From contig NC_080046.1 in NCBI RefSeq assembly GCF_012489685.1, positions 41,937,176-42,001,175 of the forward strand: a stretch of 64,000 bases of DNA, in the 5' to 3' direction. The stretch's first letter is position 1; each line of letters starts with the position of its first letter. Source of the DNA: Lotus japonicus. Its lineage: Eukaryota > Streptophyta > Magnoliopsida > Fabales > Fabaceae. A program made the position numbers and the translations under genes. Below are positions 30,699 to 41,926 of the stretch, one piece after another. A model generated the notes under the pieces. That model was given only the letters and a program-made list of their open reading frames with translations. It did not search any database and had not been told where the DNA came from.

Positions 30699-33600
30699 AT
30701 GGAGACTCGACGCAGGAAGCAGCATCATTGACCAGTGCGACAGCGAATCTCGCCGCCTCGACGGCCTCATCGAGTTGTCCTGGATTCTCCAATACGAACA
30801 ACGGGAGTACAGGCTACACGCACTTCTGTGCCGCCTTCTCCATCACCACCACCTCCTCCATCGCCTTCGCAGATCGGATCTCTGGAGCGCTCACCAGAGA
30901 ATTCACCTGCTCCGGAGCAACAACCGGCGGTGACACAGGAGCAATGGCGCCATATGATGCGCAGCATTGGCAACATCCAGCAGCGGAATGAGCATCTACA
31001 AGCTCAGTTGGATTTCTACCGCCGCGAGCAACAGGACGATGGAATCAGAGAAGCGGATTCCGTAGCTGAGTTCCGTCCGTTCTCGGAGGATGTTGAGAGT
31101 GTGGCGATTCCAGATAATATGAAAACGTTAGTTCTGGATTCTTACAGTGGAGATTCTGATCCAAAGGATCATCTTCTGTATTTCAACACGAAGATGGTGA
31201 TAATTGCGGCATCAGATGCGGTGAAGTGCAGGATGTTTCCATCGACGTTCAAATCGACGGCGATGGCATGGTTCACAACTTTGCCGCGCGGATCGATTTC
31301 GAATTTCAGAGACTTCTCATCCAAGTTTCTAGTGCAATTCTCGGCGAATAAGAATCAGCCGGTGACGATCAATGACCTATACAATATTCGCCAACAAGAA
31401 GGAGAGTCACTGAAGGAGTACATGGCAAGGTACAACGCTGCATCGGTCAAGGTAGAGGACGAGGAGCCTCGAGCCTGTGCTCTAGCGTTCAAAAATGGTT
31501 TGTTACCGGGAGGGTTGAACAGCAAATTGACACGCAAGCCGGCACGTTCGATGGAAGAGATGCGTGCTCGCGCCAGCACTTATATTCTCGACGAGGAGGA
31601 CGATGCTTTCAAAAGAAAGCGCGCGAAACTGGAAAAAGGCGACACGTCACCCAAGCGCGCAAAAAAAGATAAGAATGGCGAAGATAAGGGGGATGGCAAG
31701 CAGCAAAGACAAGATAAAGGGAAGGCGGTGTTAAAGCCGACCAAGGAGCAGTTATATCCACGGCGTGATGATTATGAACAACGCCGGCCTTGGCAATCTA
31801 GGTCTCATCGCCAGCGGGAGGAGGCTGACATGGTGATGAACACAGATTTAGCAGATATACTCCGCGAGGCGAGGGGCACAAATCTAGTGGATGAGCCAGA
31901 GGCCCCGAAGCATCAACCACGGGACGCCAATCCCAAGAAGTGGTGTGAATACCATCGGTCCGTCGGGCATGACACGGACGACTGCTGGACTTTGCAGCGG
32001 GAGATTGATAAGTTGATTCGGGCGGGATATCAAGGAAATCGCCAAGGCCAGTGGCGCAACAACGGCGACCACAGCAAAACGCATAAGCGGGAGGAGGAGC
32101 GAACAGACAATAAGGGAAAGAAAAAGCAGGAATCAGCGGTTATCGCCACAAAAGGAGCTGATGACACGTTCGCTCAACACTCAGGACCGCCCGTCGGGAC
32201 CATAAACACCATCGCTGGAGGATTTGGAGGTGGTGGCGACACCCATGCGGCGCGGAAGCGCCATGTTGGCGCAGTTAATTCAGTTCATGAAGTTGCTTTC
32301 GGATTCGTGCACCTTGACATAACAATCTCGATGGCAGACTTTGAGGGGATAAAACCTCACAAGGATGACCCGATAGTAGTGCAATTAAGGTTGAATAGTT
32401 TCAACCTTAGAAGGGTACTCCTGGATCAGGGTAGTTCGGTTGATATTATCTATGGTGACGCATTCGACAAGTTGGGACTAACTGACAATGATCTGACTCC
32501 ATATGCGGGAACCTTGGTAGGTTTTGCAGGTGAGCAAGTAATGGTGCGAGGATACATTGATCTAGACACAATATTCGGGGAAGATGAGTGTGCCAAGGTT
32601 TTGAAGGTAAGGTATCTGGTTCTCCAGGTGGTGGCATCTTACAATGTCATCATTGGACGAAATACATTGAATCGCCTCTGTGCTGTAATTTCAACAGCCC
32701 ACTTGGCAGTCAAGTATCCACTAAGCAATGGAAAAGTTGGCAGGCTGAAAGTTGACCAGAAGATGGCGAGGGAATGTTATAATAATTGCCTCAACTTGTA
32801 CGGCAAGAAGAGTGCGTTGGTCGGACACAGATGTTATGAAATTGAAACTTCGGATGAAAATCTTGACCCACGAGGCGAGGGGCGAGTGAACAGACCCACG
32901 CCAATTGAGGAGACAAAGGCGCTAAAGTTTGGCGATCGCACTTTGAAGATTGGGACCAGATTGACAGACGAGCAGGAGACGCGCCTGACAAAGTTGCTAA
33001 GTGAGAACTTAGATTTGTTTGCTTGGAGCTGCAAGGACATGCCCGGAATTGATCCAAACTTCATCTGTCATCGATTAGCATTGAATCCAAGTGTCAAGCC
33101 AGTTTCACAACTCAGGCGGCTCTTGGGTGGAGACAGGGGGAAGGCGGTACAACAGGAAGTTGACAAGCTGCTGGCGGCAGAATTCATCAGGGAAGTGAAA
33201 TATCCGACGTGGTTGGCGAACGTCGTGATGGTGAAGAAGGCGAACGGGAAATGGCGGATGTGCGTGGACTACACAGACTTAAACAAGGCATGCCCAAAGG
33301 ATTCGTATCCCCTTCCCAGCATTGATGGTCTCGTTGATGGTGCCTCGGGCAACGAACTGCTTAGCTTAATGGATGCTTATTCTGGTTATCATCAAATTCG
33401 CATGCACCCGGCGGACGAAGACAAAACGACTTTCATGACCGCCAGAGTCAATTATTGCTATCGCACAATGCCATTTGGATTAAAGAATGCTGGGGCGACC
33501 TACCAAAGGTTGATGGATAGGGTTTTTGCTGGACAGGTGGGAAGAAACATGGAAGTTTACGTTGATGATATGATCGTTAAATCAGTACGTGGTTTGGATC

Positions 33601-34756
33601 ATCATCAAGATCTGGAAGAAGCATTTGGCGAGATAAGGAAGCACAATATGCGCCTCAACCCGGAGAAATGCTCTTTTGGTGTTCAGGGTGGCAAGTTTCT
33701 AGGATTCATGATCACATCCAGAGGAATAGAGATAAATCCAGATAAATGCAAGGCGATTCAGCAGATGAAAAGTCCCTCTAATGTAAAAGAAGTCCAACGT
33801 TTAACAGGGCGGATAGCAGCTCTATCTCGATTTCTCCCTAAGTTTGGCGATAGATCCTTTCCTTTTTTCAAGTGTCTTCGAAAAAATGTTGCATTTGAGT
33901 GGACAGCGGAGTGTGAAGAAGCTTTTGTTCATCTCAAGGAACTCCTGTCATCGCCGCCTATCTTGTCAAAACCAATACAGGGACACCCGCTGCACTTGTA
34001 TTTTGCTGTGAGTGATAGCTGAGTTCTGTGATACTGCAGGAAGTGGATGGCGAGCATCGAATCGTTTATTTTGTTAGCCACACACTCCAGGGCGCAGAGG
34101 TCAGATACCAGAAAATTGAGAAGGCAGCACTGGCGGTCCTTGTCACCGCCCGGCGGTTGAGACCTTATTTTCAGAGTTTTCCAGTGAAGGTGCGAACGGA
34201 TTTTCCCCTGAGACAAGTGTTACAAAATCCGGATTTGTCAGGTAGATTGGTCGCCTGGTCGGTTGAATTGTCCGAATATGGGTTGCAATATGATAAGCGA
34301 GGCACGGTTGGCGCACAGTCGCTGGCTGATTTTGTGGTGGAGTTGACCCCAGACCGGTTTGAAAGAGTGGACACTCAGTGGACTCTCTTTGTAGATGGAT
34401 CCTCCAATAGCAGTGGCAGTGGCGCGGGAGTAACGTTGGAAGGACCAGGAGATCTAGTACTGGAGCAATCGCTGAAATTCGAGTTCAAGGCCACAAACAA
34501 CCAGGCAGAGTATGAAGCTCTCATCGCCGGGTTGAAGTTGGCGCGTGAAGTAAAGATCGGAAGTTTGTTGATAAGAACGGACTCGCAGTTGGTGGAGAAT
34601 CAAGTGAAGGGCACTTTCCAGGTCAAAGATCCCAATCTGATCAAGTACCTTGAGCGAGTGCGATATTTGATGACACTTTTTCAAGAGGTTGTAGTAGAGT
34701 ATGTTCCTCGGGCAGAAAACCAGCGGGCGGACGCGTTGGCCAAATTGGCGAGCACG
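30699..34756 (+). pseudogene. Gag-pol of the Tat-type element: Gag, PR, RT, RNase H, second RNase H
   Basis: It starts METRRRKQHH at 30699 but meets an in-frame TGA at 30729. From 30732 the frame stays open to about 34019. Gag has the retrotransposon capsid core ('AMAWFTTLPRGSISNFRDF', about 31265) and a Cys-His knuckle CEYHRSVGHDTDDC (about 31946). Protease has LLDQGSSVDIIYGD (32420). RT has 'MDAYSGYHQI' and YVDD (about 33558). A small indel at about 34020 shifts the frame before the first RNase H, which continues from 34028. A second, archaeal-type RNase H follows (LFVDGSSNSSGSGAG, NNQAEYEALIAGL, RTDSQL, about 34384-34750), as in Tat elements. The frame is cut at 34756 by the Athila-like insertion. 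Confidence 0.9.
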
Positions 34757-34995
34757 TGATAAGTGCCAAATTTACCTGATTTTCTATATTAATTTCGGCA
34801 CTTATCTGTTCTAAATGTGTACGTTATCTTTCAATTTATCCCTCAATAAGGTTAATTTAGTAAATAGATAGTTTTTATATAGATAAATGTAAGATATGTT
34901 AGTTTTATCATTTAGACTCTTTGATTTTCATTGTAGGAGAAAAGTCAAGAAGATCCAACCATTTGAAGATCAAAAGGGCTAAAAATATTGAAGTC

Positions 34996-35228
34996 CGCTT
35001 AAGCCAAATGTTTCCTCGCTTAAGCCAAACTACATGGCAGTAGCAGAGGCAGATATATTGAACTTCGCTTAAGCCAAATTTTGCCTCGCTTAAGCCAAAT
35101 TACATGGCAGTAGCAGTGGTTCTGGAAGACAATTCGGCTTAAGCGAGAAATGGTCTCGCTTAAGCCAAAGACCTTTACCTGAACGTGAAGAAACCTCCTC
35201 GCTTAAGCGGAACCTTTATCAGCTTAAG
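34996..35228 (+). promoter_or_regulatory. U3 array of eight GCTTAAGC motifs upstream of the TATA box
   Basis: Eight copies of a 10-12-bp motif with core CGCTTAAGC(C/G), spaced roughly 20-60 bp, end about 20 bp upstream of TTATAAAAGG. Position and repetition suggest binding sites that drive LTR transcription. The copies are shared by the 3' LTR (seven intact or nearly so at 42165-42380). No known factor is assigned. Confidence 0.6.
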
Positions 35229-35244
35229 CGAAACTGTGCCCTGT

Positions 35245-35254
35245 TTATAAAAGG
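35245..35254 (+). promoter_or_regulatory. TATA box of the Athila-like 5' LTR
   Basis: TTATAAAAGG, the only good plant TATA box in the LTR, immediately after the motif array. Transcription would start about 30 bp downstream. Confidence 0.65.
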
Positions 35255-36144
35255 CTCGACCAAGATTAGAAATGGAGGATCTCTTGACATATTTTGGACC
35301 TCTTAGAGAGAAAATTGCATAGAGAAGAAGGAAAGGAACTTTGGGAGCTTTGGTCCACCATCCATGGTGCTGGAGACACACCGAGGACGGCACGGGTCAC
35401 CGCTTTCACCTTAGTTTCCTCTTGTAAGCTTTGTAAGCAATCCATGGATATGGGTTGCTAAGTTTCTTTATTGGATTTGGATGTAGCCTTTAACTATGAC
35501 TTGTTCTTCTTGATTTCTATATGAAAATATCGTTTCTATTACATGATTCAATGGTTTTCTCTTGTTCTTAATGCTATGTTTTAGTTTGCGCACCTAGAAT
35601 ATATCGCTTGATTCGGCGTAAGAGCGGAAGCTACAACGTCTAGAGTCCAACCTAGAGTTAACCATCTAATAAATCTAATTGCTAGGAATAGAGTTAGGTT
35701 TGTTAGTCCCTTAAACATCTGAGCTTAAAGATAACTTAGCTTTTCTATGCATGTGAGGAATCAATGTTTAGGAAAGTAAGTTATAGATATCCACTCATGT
35801 GAGGAATCAATGAAGTAGGGTAGAAATGGTGTAGATGAATCATGGATAGGAATGAATATTCATATAGAATCATAGGACACTAATAGTTAAACGGCGAACT
35901 CCAATTCCAACAGCTTTCTCTCTTGATATCAATCGTTTTACTATCGCTTTGTTTAATTTGAATGTGTTTTGGTCACCGAAACAATTATCAACCTTTTGAA
36001 ATTCTATTGCTTGGGTAATTTTACTAAAGAACGGCATTTGTGTTAGCAATTCCCTGCGGATACGACAAAACCCTATGCTATACTACAATTGAATCTTGAG
36101 GATTTTGAAAGTAGTATCAGTGTAGAAAAAATCTTTCAACAAAA

Positions 36145-36162
36145 TGGCGCTGTTGCCGGGGA
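36145..36162 (+). promoter_or_regulatory. Primer-binding site of the Athila-like element
   Basis: TGGCGCTGTTGCCGGGGA lies three bases after the LTR end TTTCAACA. The TGGCGCCGTTGCCGGGGA form is usual for Athila elements; one base differs here. Confidence 0.85.
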
Positions 36163-36296
36163 ATTGTGTCATATACTAAGGCATCGCAATAGTTTGTGTT
36201 TCTTGAGTAATTGTTAATATTGTGTATAGTCTTTCTTTTGATTTTGTATATATCTTGTTATTTTTCACATCTCTTTGAGCTTTGTGTAAGGGAAAG

Positions 36297-37103
36297 ATGA
36301 TGGAGCTTGCTGAACAATTAGAGGAGATCTCCAAGCAATTGGTTAATCTTCCCATGCAACTCATGGAAATGCAACAATCATCTTTACAGGAGGTAATGAG
36401 ATGTGACTTTTGTTTTGGATCTCATCCTACTAGTTTTTGTAGTCCTCAGGAAGCACATGTGTATCAACAATGGAGACAAGAACATGAATTTTCTTATATT
36501 CCATCACCACCATACCGGTCATGCCAACCACCAGAATCAGATAGGATTTCAAAATTGGAGGATACCCTAACTCAGTTTATGCAGATTTCAATGGCCAATC
36601 AAATGCATACTGAGGCCTCCATAAAGAATTTGGAGATTCAGGTCGGATGGTTGGCTGAACAGATTGCAGAGCAGCAAAATGATCAATCAACAACCAATGA
36701 TGAAGAGGTTAATGGTAAGCAAACTGAAATTGATGCTGAAAAAGTAAGTGAGGAGGTTATTGAGGATGAGGTAAACTCCAAAACTGTTGAAGTTTCACAC
36801 AATCACCAAAGCACATATATTGCTCTTGATGTTGAACATGTTGATTCTGTGTTTGGTGATATGTTGGATGAACACAATGCTCTACCTATTTCTTTCAAAC
36901 CAATTCATATTGATAATCATGTTTCCAATGCTAAAATGGATGTTTACTTCCAACCTAAAGCATTTGGATTGGAACTGAATGATAGAATTGAAAGAGGATT
37001 AGGATGGAGTAAGAAAATAAGGAAGAAAAAGAGGGTTAAGAAAATAAAGAGGCCAAGAAAGAAGAAGGGATTGTTTTTCAATTCTTGTTTGTGGTCACCA
37101 TGA
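36297..37103 (+). CDS. Gag-like protein of the Athila-like element (C-terminal type)
   Basis: A 268-codon open frame from MMELAEQLEEISKQL (36297). A short Cys/His motif MRCDFCFGSHPTSFC (C-x2-C-x3-H-x4-C) near residue 36 resembles the nucleocapsid knuckle of Athila gag. A helical segment 'IKNLEIQVGWLAEQIAEQ' follows, also seen in Athila gag, then an acidic stretch and a Lys/Arg-rich tail (KKIRKKKRVKKIKRPRKKK). The capsid half of normal gag is absent, so the protein is short for the family. It lies right after the PBS. The intact frame suggests it was kept when pol was lost, possibly for RNA binding. Confidence 0.65.
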   Translation: MMELAEQLEEISKQLVNLPMQLMEMQQSSLQEVMRCDFCFGSHPTSFCSPQEAHVYQQWRQEHEFSYIPSPPYRSCQPPESDRISKLEDTLTQFMQISMANQMHTEASIKNLEIQVGWLAEQIAEQQNDQSTTNDEEVNGKQTEIDAEKVSEEVIEDEVNSKTVEVSHNHQSTYIALDVEHVDSVFGDMLDEHNALPISFKPIHIDNHVSNAKMDVYFQPKAFGLELNDRIERGLGWSKKIRKKKRVKKIKRPRKKKGLFFNSCLWSP

Positions 37104-38110
37104 TGAACTTTTATGTGTCAATCTAATGACGTTAAAAGAGCGCTTATTGGGAGGCAACCCAATCTTTTTATGTTTTTAGTATAAGTAGTTGTGATTTATG
37201 CATTTCAATTGTGTTTATGTTTTTAGATTTGAGTTTTTGTAAATTCTGTAGTTTAATTGTGATCTTTTGATTTTGTGGAATTTGTGCTTGCTTGTTTTAT
37301 TTTAGGTTCTCCACAAGATTCTATGATGAACATATTGGGTTTGATTAATTAGGGAGCAAGAACTGTGCTTAAAATGAAATTTAGGGTTGTGACTTGTGAA
37401 AAAAAAATGCATGTGAAATTGAATGAATTTTTTTTTGTTTATGAGCCTTGACTGCTAATCATCTGAGTTTTAGAATAGCTATATCTCCAAAATGTTGTTT
37501 TTCATGCATATGTAATGATGGAAAGAATGAATGTTGAGTTAAGCACATTTTGGAGTATGAGGTTGTGTTTCTTTATGAAAAACAAGTCCCTCTAAGGGGG
37601 TTTTCTGCATAATTGTGATAAATTGCTTCCTATCTCTTGAGAACAAACTCATTCTGTGCTTTTGGATGTTGTTTTTCTAGTATTAGGCTAGTTTTTTAGT
37701 GAACTCTATGATGCTGAGGTGAAATTGCTCAAGTGGTCAAAACATGCTTTTCTTTAACAAAAAGTGTGTTTTGTGGAAGAATGGCACAATTGTGAATTTT
37801 ATGGACTTCCACAAGTTTAAAATGGTATAAGTAGAATGTGTGAGTTTTTAAAAGGCAAGAATAGCGAGTAAAACAAAATTTGGGCATTGAGTTGTGTGAA
37901 GTTACAATAGTATGAATTTCATGTGGATTTGGTGTTTTTAACACTTAACATGTTCAATTTGAGAATTTCCACAGGTCCAAAATGGTGTATGGAATGCTTG
38001 AGAGTCATTGTTAAGTAATGGATGTAAGTTTTGTGAGTTTTGAACCTGGAGGTTGTGAAATTGAAAGAACTTTTGTATTCTGAACTGATAAAAATTATGC
38101 AGAACTGAGA
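37104..38110. other. Athila-like internal noncoding region
   Basis: AT-rich DNA between the two ORFs, where pol would lie in an autonomous relative. I see no protease, RT or integrase similarity on either strand, and no repeat beyond short homopolymer runs. Confidence 0.6.
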
Positions 38111-38375
38111 ATCTCGCTCAAGCGAAAAGTTATCTCGCTTAAGCGAGATGCAAGAAGGGAAATAGATGTTGATTCTGTAAAACCTTCGCTTAAGCCAAAA
38201 CCAAGCGAATTTAAAAATAGATATTTCGCTTGAGCGAAAATGTAACTCGCTTAAGCGAGTTTCTCTGGAAAAAAAAAATTGATTCGATTCTGATATTCAC
38301 TCGCTTGAGCCAGGTCTGCAGTGAAACAAACGAGTAACATGAAAACAAGTTCTTGCTTTTCTCGCTTAAGCGAGA
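38111..38375 (+). promoter_or_regulatory. Internal cluster of perfect GCTTAAGC palindromes
   Basis: Seven motifs in 265 bp. Three are perfect palindromes: ATCTCGCTTAAGCGAGAT (38132-38149), ACTCGCTTAAGCGAGT (38245-38260) and TCTCGCTTAAGCGAGA (38360-38375). The others vary at the centre (CGCTCAAGCG, CGCTTGAGCG) or on one side. The same core forms the U3 array. The cluster lies upstream of a CACTCACT-rich leader and a probable 5'-UTR intron of the accessory ORF, so it may act as an internal promoter module or fold into RNA hairpins. Confidence 0.6.
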
Positions 38376-38602
38376 GGTTCATAACAGAAAAAAAATGTAG
38401 CAGCTTAATCACTCTCACCCACTCACTTCACTCACTCACTCTTTTAAACACTGATTTCACACACACTCTCACATTGTCACTCACACTCTTTCGTCCCCTC
38501 TCACAAAACACATCACTGTACAAGCACTTACCCACTCTATTGCACACAAATAAAACGCACTCACTCACTTGCGCACACACCTCTCAATCACTCACGGGCC
38601 AG

Positions 38603-39234
38603 GTATGCTCTTCTCCCTTCACTTATTTCTTTGTTTATTTTATTATTATTATTATTATTTTGTAAACCTAGAGTTCAATTAGAATTTGGGGGATGTGAAA
38701 AGTAAGTTTGTGCGATCCTGAGTTGATTGAACTGATCATATACTTAATGTCATGTTAGAACTGTTGATTTAAGTGTGGTACACATGCTTCATATGTTCAA
38801 TGTTCAGTTTGTCTTCCAAGTGTTCGATAAAATGTACAAGAGACAATTTTGTTTGTGGAAGTGTTTCTGAACAACAATTTGAGTGTGCTGATTTTAGATT
38901 AATATTCTAAGTTATGTTGGAGTCATGAGTAGAATGGTCTTGTTGAAGGAACTTGTAATAAAAGTGGTTTGACTTGTGATCTATACATGAGATACATCAT
39001 GATTACGATAAAGGTGGTTGGGCTGTTTATTTGTGATCCATGAACTGAAATGGTGCTTACATGAAAATGAGATGTTTTATTATTTTACTCCATGTGCTTG
39101 ATGAAGTGCACAAGTGTATTTAATGAAGCATGTAAAGAAGAGGTTTTGACCAATCACACTTGAAAAGAGAAGTATTTACTTGAATTTTATATACCTTCTC
39201 TAACTATTTGTTCAAAACTTGGTTTGTTTTGCAG
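38603..39234 (+). other. Probable 5'-UTR intron of the accessory ORF
   Basis: CCAG/GTATGC at 38602/38603 and a pyrimidine-rich GGTTTGTTTTGCAG ending at 39234, one base before the accessory ORF (A then ATG at 39236). The upstream exon would be the CT-rich leader (about 38400-38602). It contains a TTATTATTATTA microsatellite (about 38640-38660). RNA evidence is lacking. Confidence 0.45.
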
Positions 39235-39235
39235 A

Positions 39236-40483
39236 ATGGCACGCACAAAGAACCTTTCACACAACTGTGACTATGAGAATGATGCACCTGAATTCCTAAC
39301 TGATGAAAATTATGATAGGTACTTGAAGCTGCTAAAGCATGACTTTGTGCCGGAAAGGAAAGTGGTATTGGGTGATGGAGAGTATGAAGACTTCAAAAAT
39401 GAGCTAGAAAGAAGAAATTGGAAGAAATTGGCTAATCTTTCTGATACGTTCAATCCAATAATTGTCAGAGAATTTTATGCTAATGCCTTCAGTTCAGATC
39501 GTTCCAAGACACTCAGGGAGTCTTCTGTTATAGTCACCAAGGTTCTTTATGACAAAGATACCATCAGACAATTCTTGGAGGACCCCATCCATCTAGGAGT
39601 TGATGGCCTGTGCAAATTCCAAAGAATGAAGGGTGCATGTGTGAATTCCAGCTTAGGATTTAAGAACAGGAGAGTGATAGATAAGCTGTGTGTTAGAAGG
39701 GGGATAGAACTGGACAAAGATAAACAGATTAAGAGAGCTCACTTGACCACTATCACTCAGATATGGACAACCTTCCTGTGGGCCAACATCAATCCCACTA
39801 GGCACACATCTGACATTAATCTTCCTAAGGCCTATATCATATACAACATCCTCAAGAAATACTCCATGGATGTTGCATCCCTTATCTCTGATGACATTTA
39901 CAGGGCAGTGCGTTTAAAGAAGAGGATATCTTTGATTTTTCCATCTCTTATCTCTGAGTTGTGCAGGTATCATGGAGTATATGTTCCAGATCACCCTCAG
40001 GATGATATCAGGCAACCTATTACTGCTGCATTTATCAAAGATCGTTGCCTCAACAAGATTGAGGAGACAGTAGGCGAGGACGAGCCTGCAAAGCTTCCAC
40101 AGCCTCGTGCACTTTCACCAGCACCTGTTACTGACGGACCTGAACCTGACCCTTCTCCAAAGGGGATCAAGAGGCAATTGGATAGGATTGAGGCAAATAA
40201 AGAACATTTGTTTATGCAGCAGGCTGCCACTTATAGAGCCACCATAGTCACTTACGCACACTATTCTAAAGCTGCAGTGCATCCAGGACCTGCCCCATAC
40301 CAGTGGCCCTCCCTTCAGGATATTGAGCTTTACTCTCAGTGGCCTGGGGACAGGCCAACATTTCAGCAGGGGGAGAGTAGCAGCCAAACAGCAGGAGAAA
40401 CACATGCAAATGATGGTGTTGTAGCTGCAAATACAGGTGGAGAGAGAAACCAGATGGAGGGAGATCCCATTGATGAGGACTAA
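39236..40483 (+). CDS. Accessory protein of the Athila-like element (plant-transposon domain, PF20167-like)
   Basis: A 415-codon intact frame from MARTKNLSHNCDYEND. Residues about 40-270 form a globular domain with FNPIIVREFYANAF, 'IWTTFLWANINPTRH', 'LPKAYIIYNILKKYSMDV' and 'ISLIFPSLISELCRYHGV'. This order matches the domain annotated as a putative plant transposon protein (PF20167, from memory), also present in the env-like ORF of Sirevirus 1. The C-terminus is Pro/Gly/Ser-rich and acidic (EGDPIDED). No catalytic motif, signal peptide or membrane helix is seen. It occupies the env position of Athila elements. The ATG sits one base after a splice acceptor. The role is unknown; conservation without pol suggests selection or very recent loss. 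Confidence 0.8.
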   Translation: MARTKNLSHNCDYENDAPEFLTDENYDRYLKLLKHDFVPERKVVLGDGEYEDFKNELERRNWKKLANLSDTFNPIIVREFYANAFSSDRSKTLRESSVIVTKVLYDKDTIRQFLEDPIHLGVDGLCKFQRMKGACVNSSLGFKNRRVIDKLCVRRGIELDKDKQIKRAHLTTITQIWTTFLWANINPTRHTSDINLPKAYIIYNILKKYSMDVASLISDDIYRAVRLKKRISLIFPSLISELCRYHGVYVPDHPQDDIRQPITAAFIKDRCLNKIEETVGEDEPAKLPQPRALSPAPVTDGPEPDPSPKGIKRQLDRIEANKEHLFMQQAATYRATIVTYAHYSKAAVHPGPAPYQWPSLQDIELYSQWPGDRPTFQQGESSSQTAGETHANDGVVAANTGGERNQMEGDPIDED

Positions 40484-41915
40484 TTGAGAGAGCTGCCACG
40501 ACCTCATATCAGAGTTCAATTTACATTTCTGTTATTTATTTTATAGTTTTAGCATTTTTTTTTTTGGATTTCAGTACTTTGTTTGCTTTAGATAATTGGT
40601 TTAGTATTTTGGATTGGAGTTGTTTGTCTTGGATTGAATTGCAATTGCTGGTTTGGTTTGGTTTTTGCTAAAGCATGATGAATGGACTCTCAAAATGACT
40701 ACATGAGTTTGATTGCATGACCTTGAAGGATTATGTGTTTGCACTCATAGTTTCCATAGCATGAATATTTGCATTTCTCACATGAGACAATGGCATGAAT
40801 TTGAAAATGTTTTGAAATCAAGGAATGTAGCCTGAAATCGAGTGAGGAGTGTAGCCAAACACTTGGTGAGATTCGAGAGATTCGCCATTGTTTTGCACAG
40901 TTTTACTTGTTTGAGTCTCTAACTATTGTATTGCATGGGAATGATAGAAAATGATCAAGGCAATTTTGTTCTTTAGTGTACATTAACTACTTAGCCAAAT
41001 AAGCCTACCATTGATTAAGAATTCCAATTGCACCCCTTTTGAGCCTAAATGGAAATTTTGTTGTTCTTTGTGTATGATCCCGAACTTAAATGAAAAAAAA
41101 AAAAAACAATGTTCTCCCATACTTTTTAAGTTAAGAGAGCATTTATGTGAGGATTGTATGCTAATGTGCTAAGTTGGGGGGAGTGGAGGCTTTGATATAT
41201 TTTTGTTAGTTTTCTATCCTTTGTATATATAATGTTTGAAAAAAAAATGCTTGTGCATAGTCTATCAAAAAAAAAAAAAGAGACAAAAAGAAAAGAAAAG
41301 AAAAAAATGATTGGAAAAGAATGGAAATGAGAAGAAAAGTGGTTTATGTGCATGAAATTGTGTAAATGGGGTGAAAAAGAGGATTGGTAGAAGGAGAGTG
41401 AAAAATGTTCATAACTTTTGCATGAATCCAAATGTAATTGCTCTCTTGACTTGAAAATATCTTGAAATATAGAAAAACCAATTTTCTTGATAATCCTAGC
41501 CACATTACAACCCAGAAAGACCTTTGTGATTTTTGAGTTTCCATGCAGTTTTAATAGTTGATGAGACAGGTAACAAGTTTGACATGTTGTGAATCAAAGG
41601 CTGAATAGTGTGAAACACTTACCTCATAGAGAATTGAAGAGTAGTGAATAGTTTGATGAGAATTTGAATGGTTCCCTGATTGAAGAGTATTGGATTCAAT
41701 GTTATGCCAATGATTTCATGCTGGTGTGTTTTTGTATCATTACTGTAACCATTTGTTGTGGGCTTCACATGTTCTAGTTGGTAATCGATGCTTGAATCAT
41801 GCTTGTGAAAAGAAACTTTGACATTAGTAGTTCATAAGCCATGCTTGTTCAAGAACCTTTGTGAATATGTTTTGTTAGCCAATACCTTTTGTTTGAGGAC
41901 AAACAAAGTTTCAAG
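40484..41915. other. Athila-like 3' noncoding region
   Basis: AT-rich, with A-runs (41092-41106, 41266-41309). No gene is supported. It leads to the polypurine tract. Confidence 0.6.
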
Positions 41916-41926
41916 TTTGGGGGAGT
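41916..41926 (+). promoter_or_regulatory. Polypurine tract of the Athila-like element
   Basis: TTTGGGGGAGT ends directly at the 3' LTR start TGATAAGTG (41927). This is the common Athila PPT form. Confidence 0.88.

Larger units (their letters stand above)
34757..36141 (+). repeat. 5' LTR of the Athila-like element
   Basis: 1385 bp. U3 (up to the TATA box at 35245) holds eight CTTAAG-centred motifs (about 34998-35225), mostly CTCGCTTAAGCC or its reverse. The 3' LTR lacks 23 bp spanning one motif (near 35050-35073). The long R/U5 contains no ORF. Confidence 0.92.

Noticed and set aside
32446..33064. Minus-strand frames within the Tat gag-pol
   Set aside because: They are shadows of the strong plus-strand protease/RT frame.
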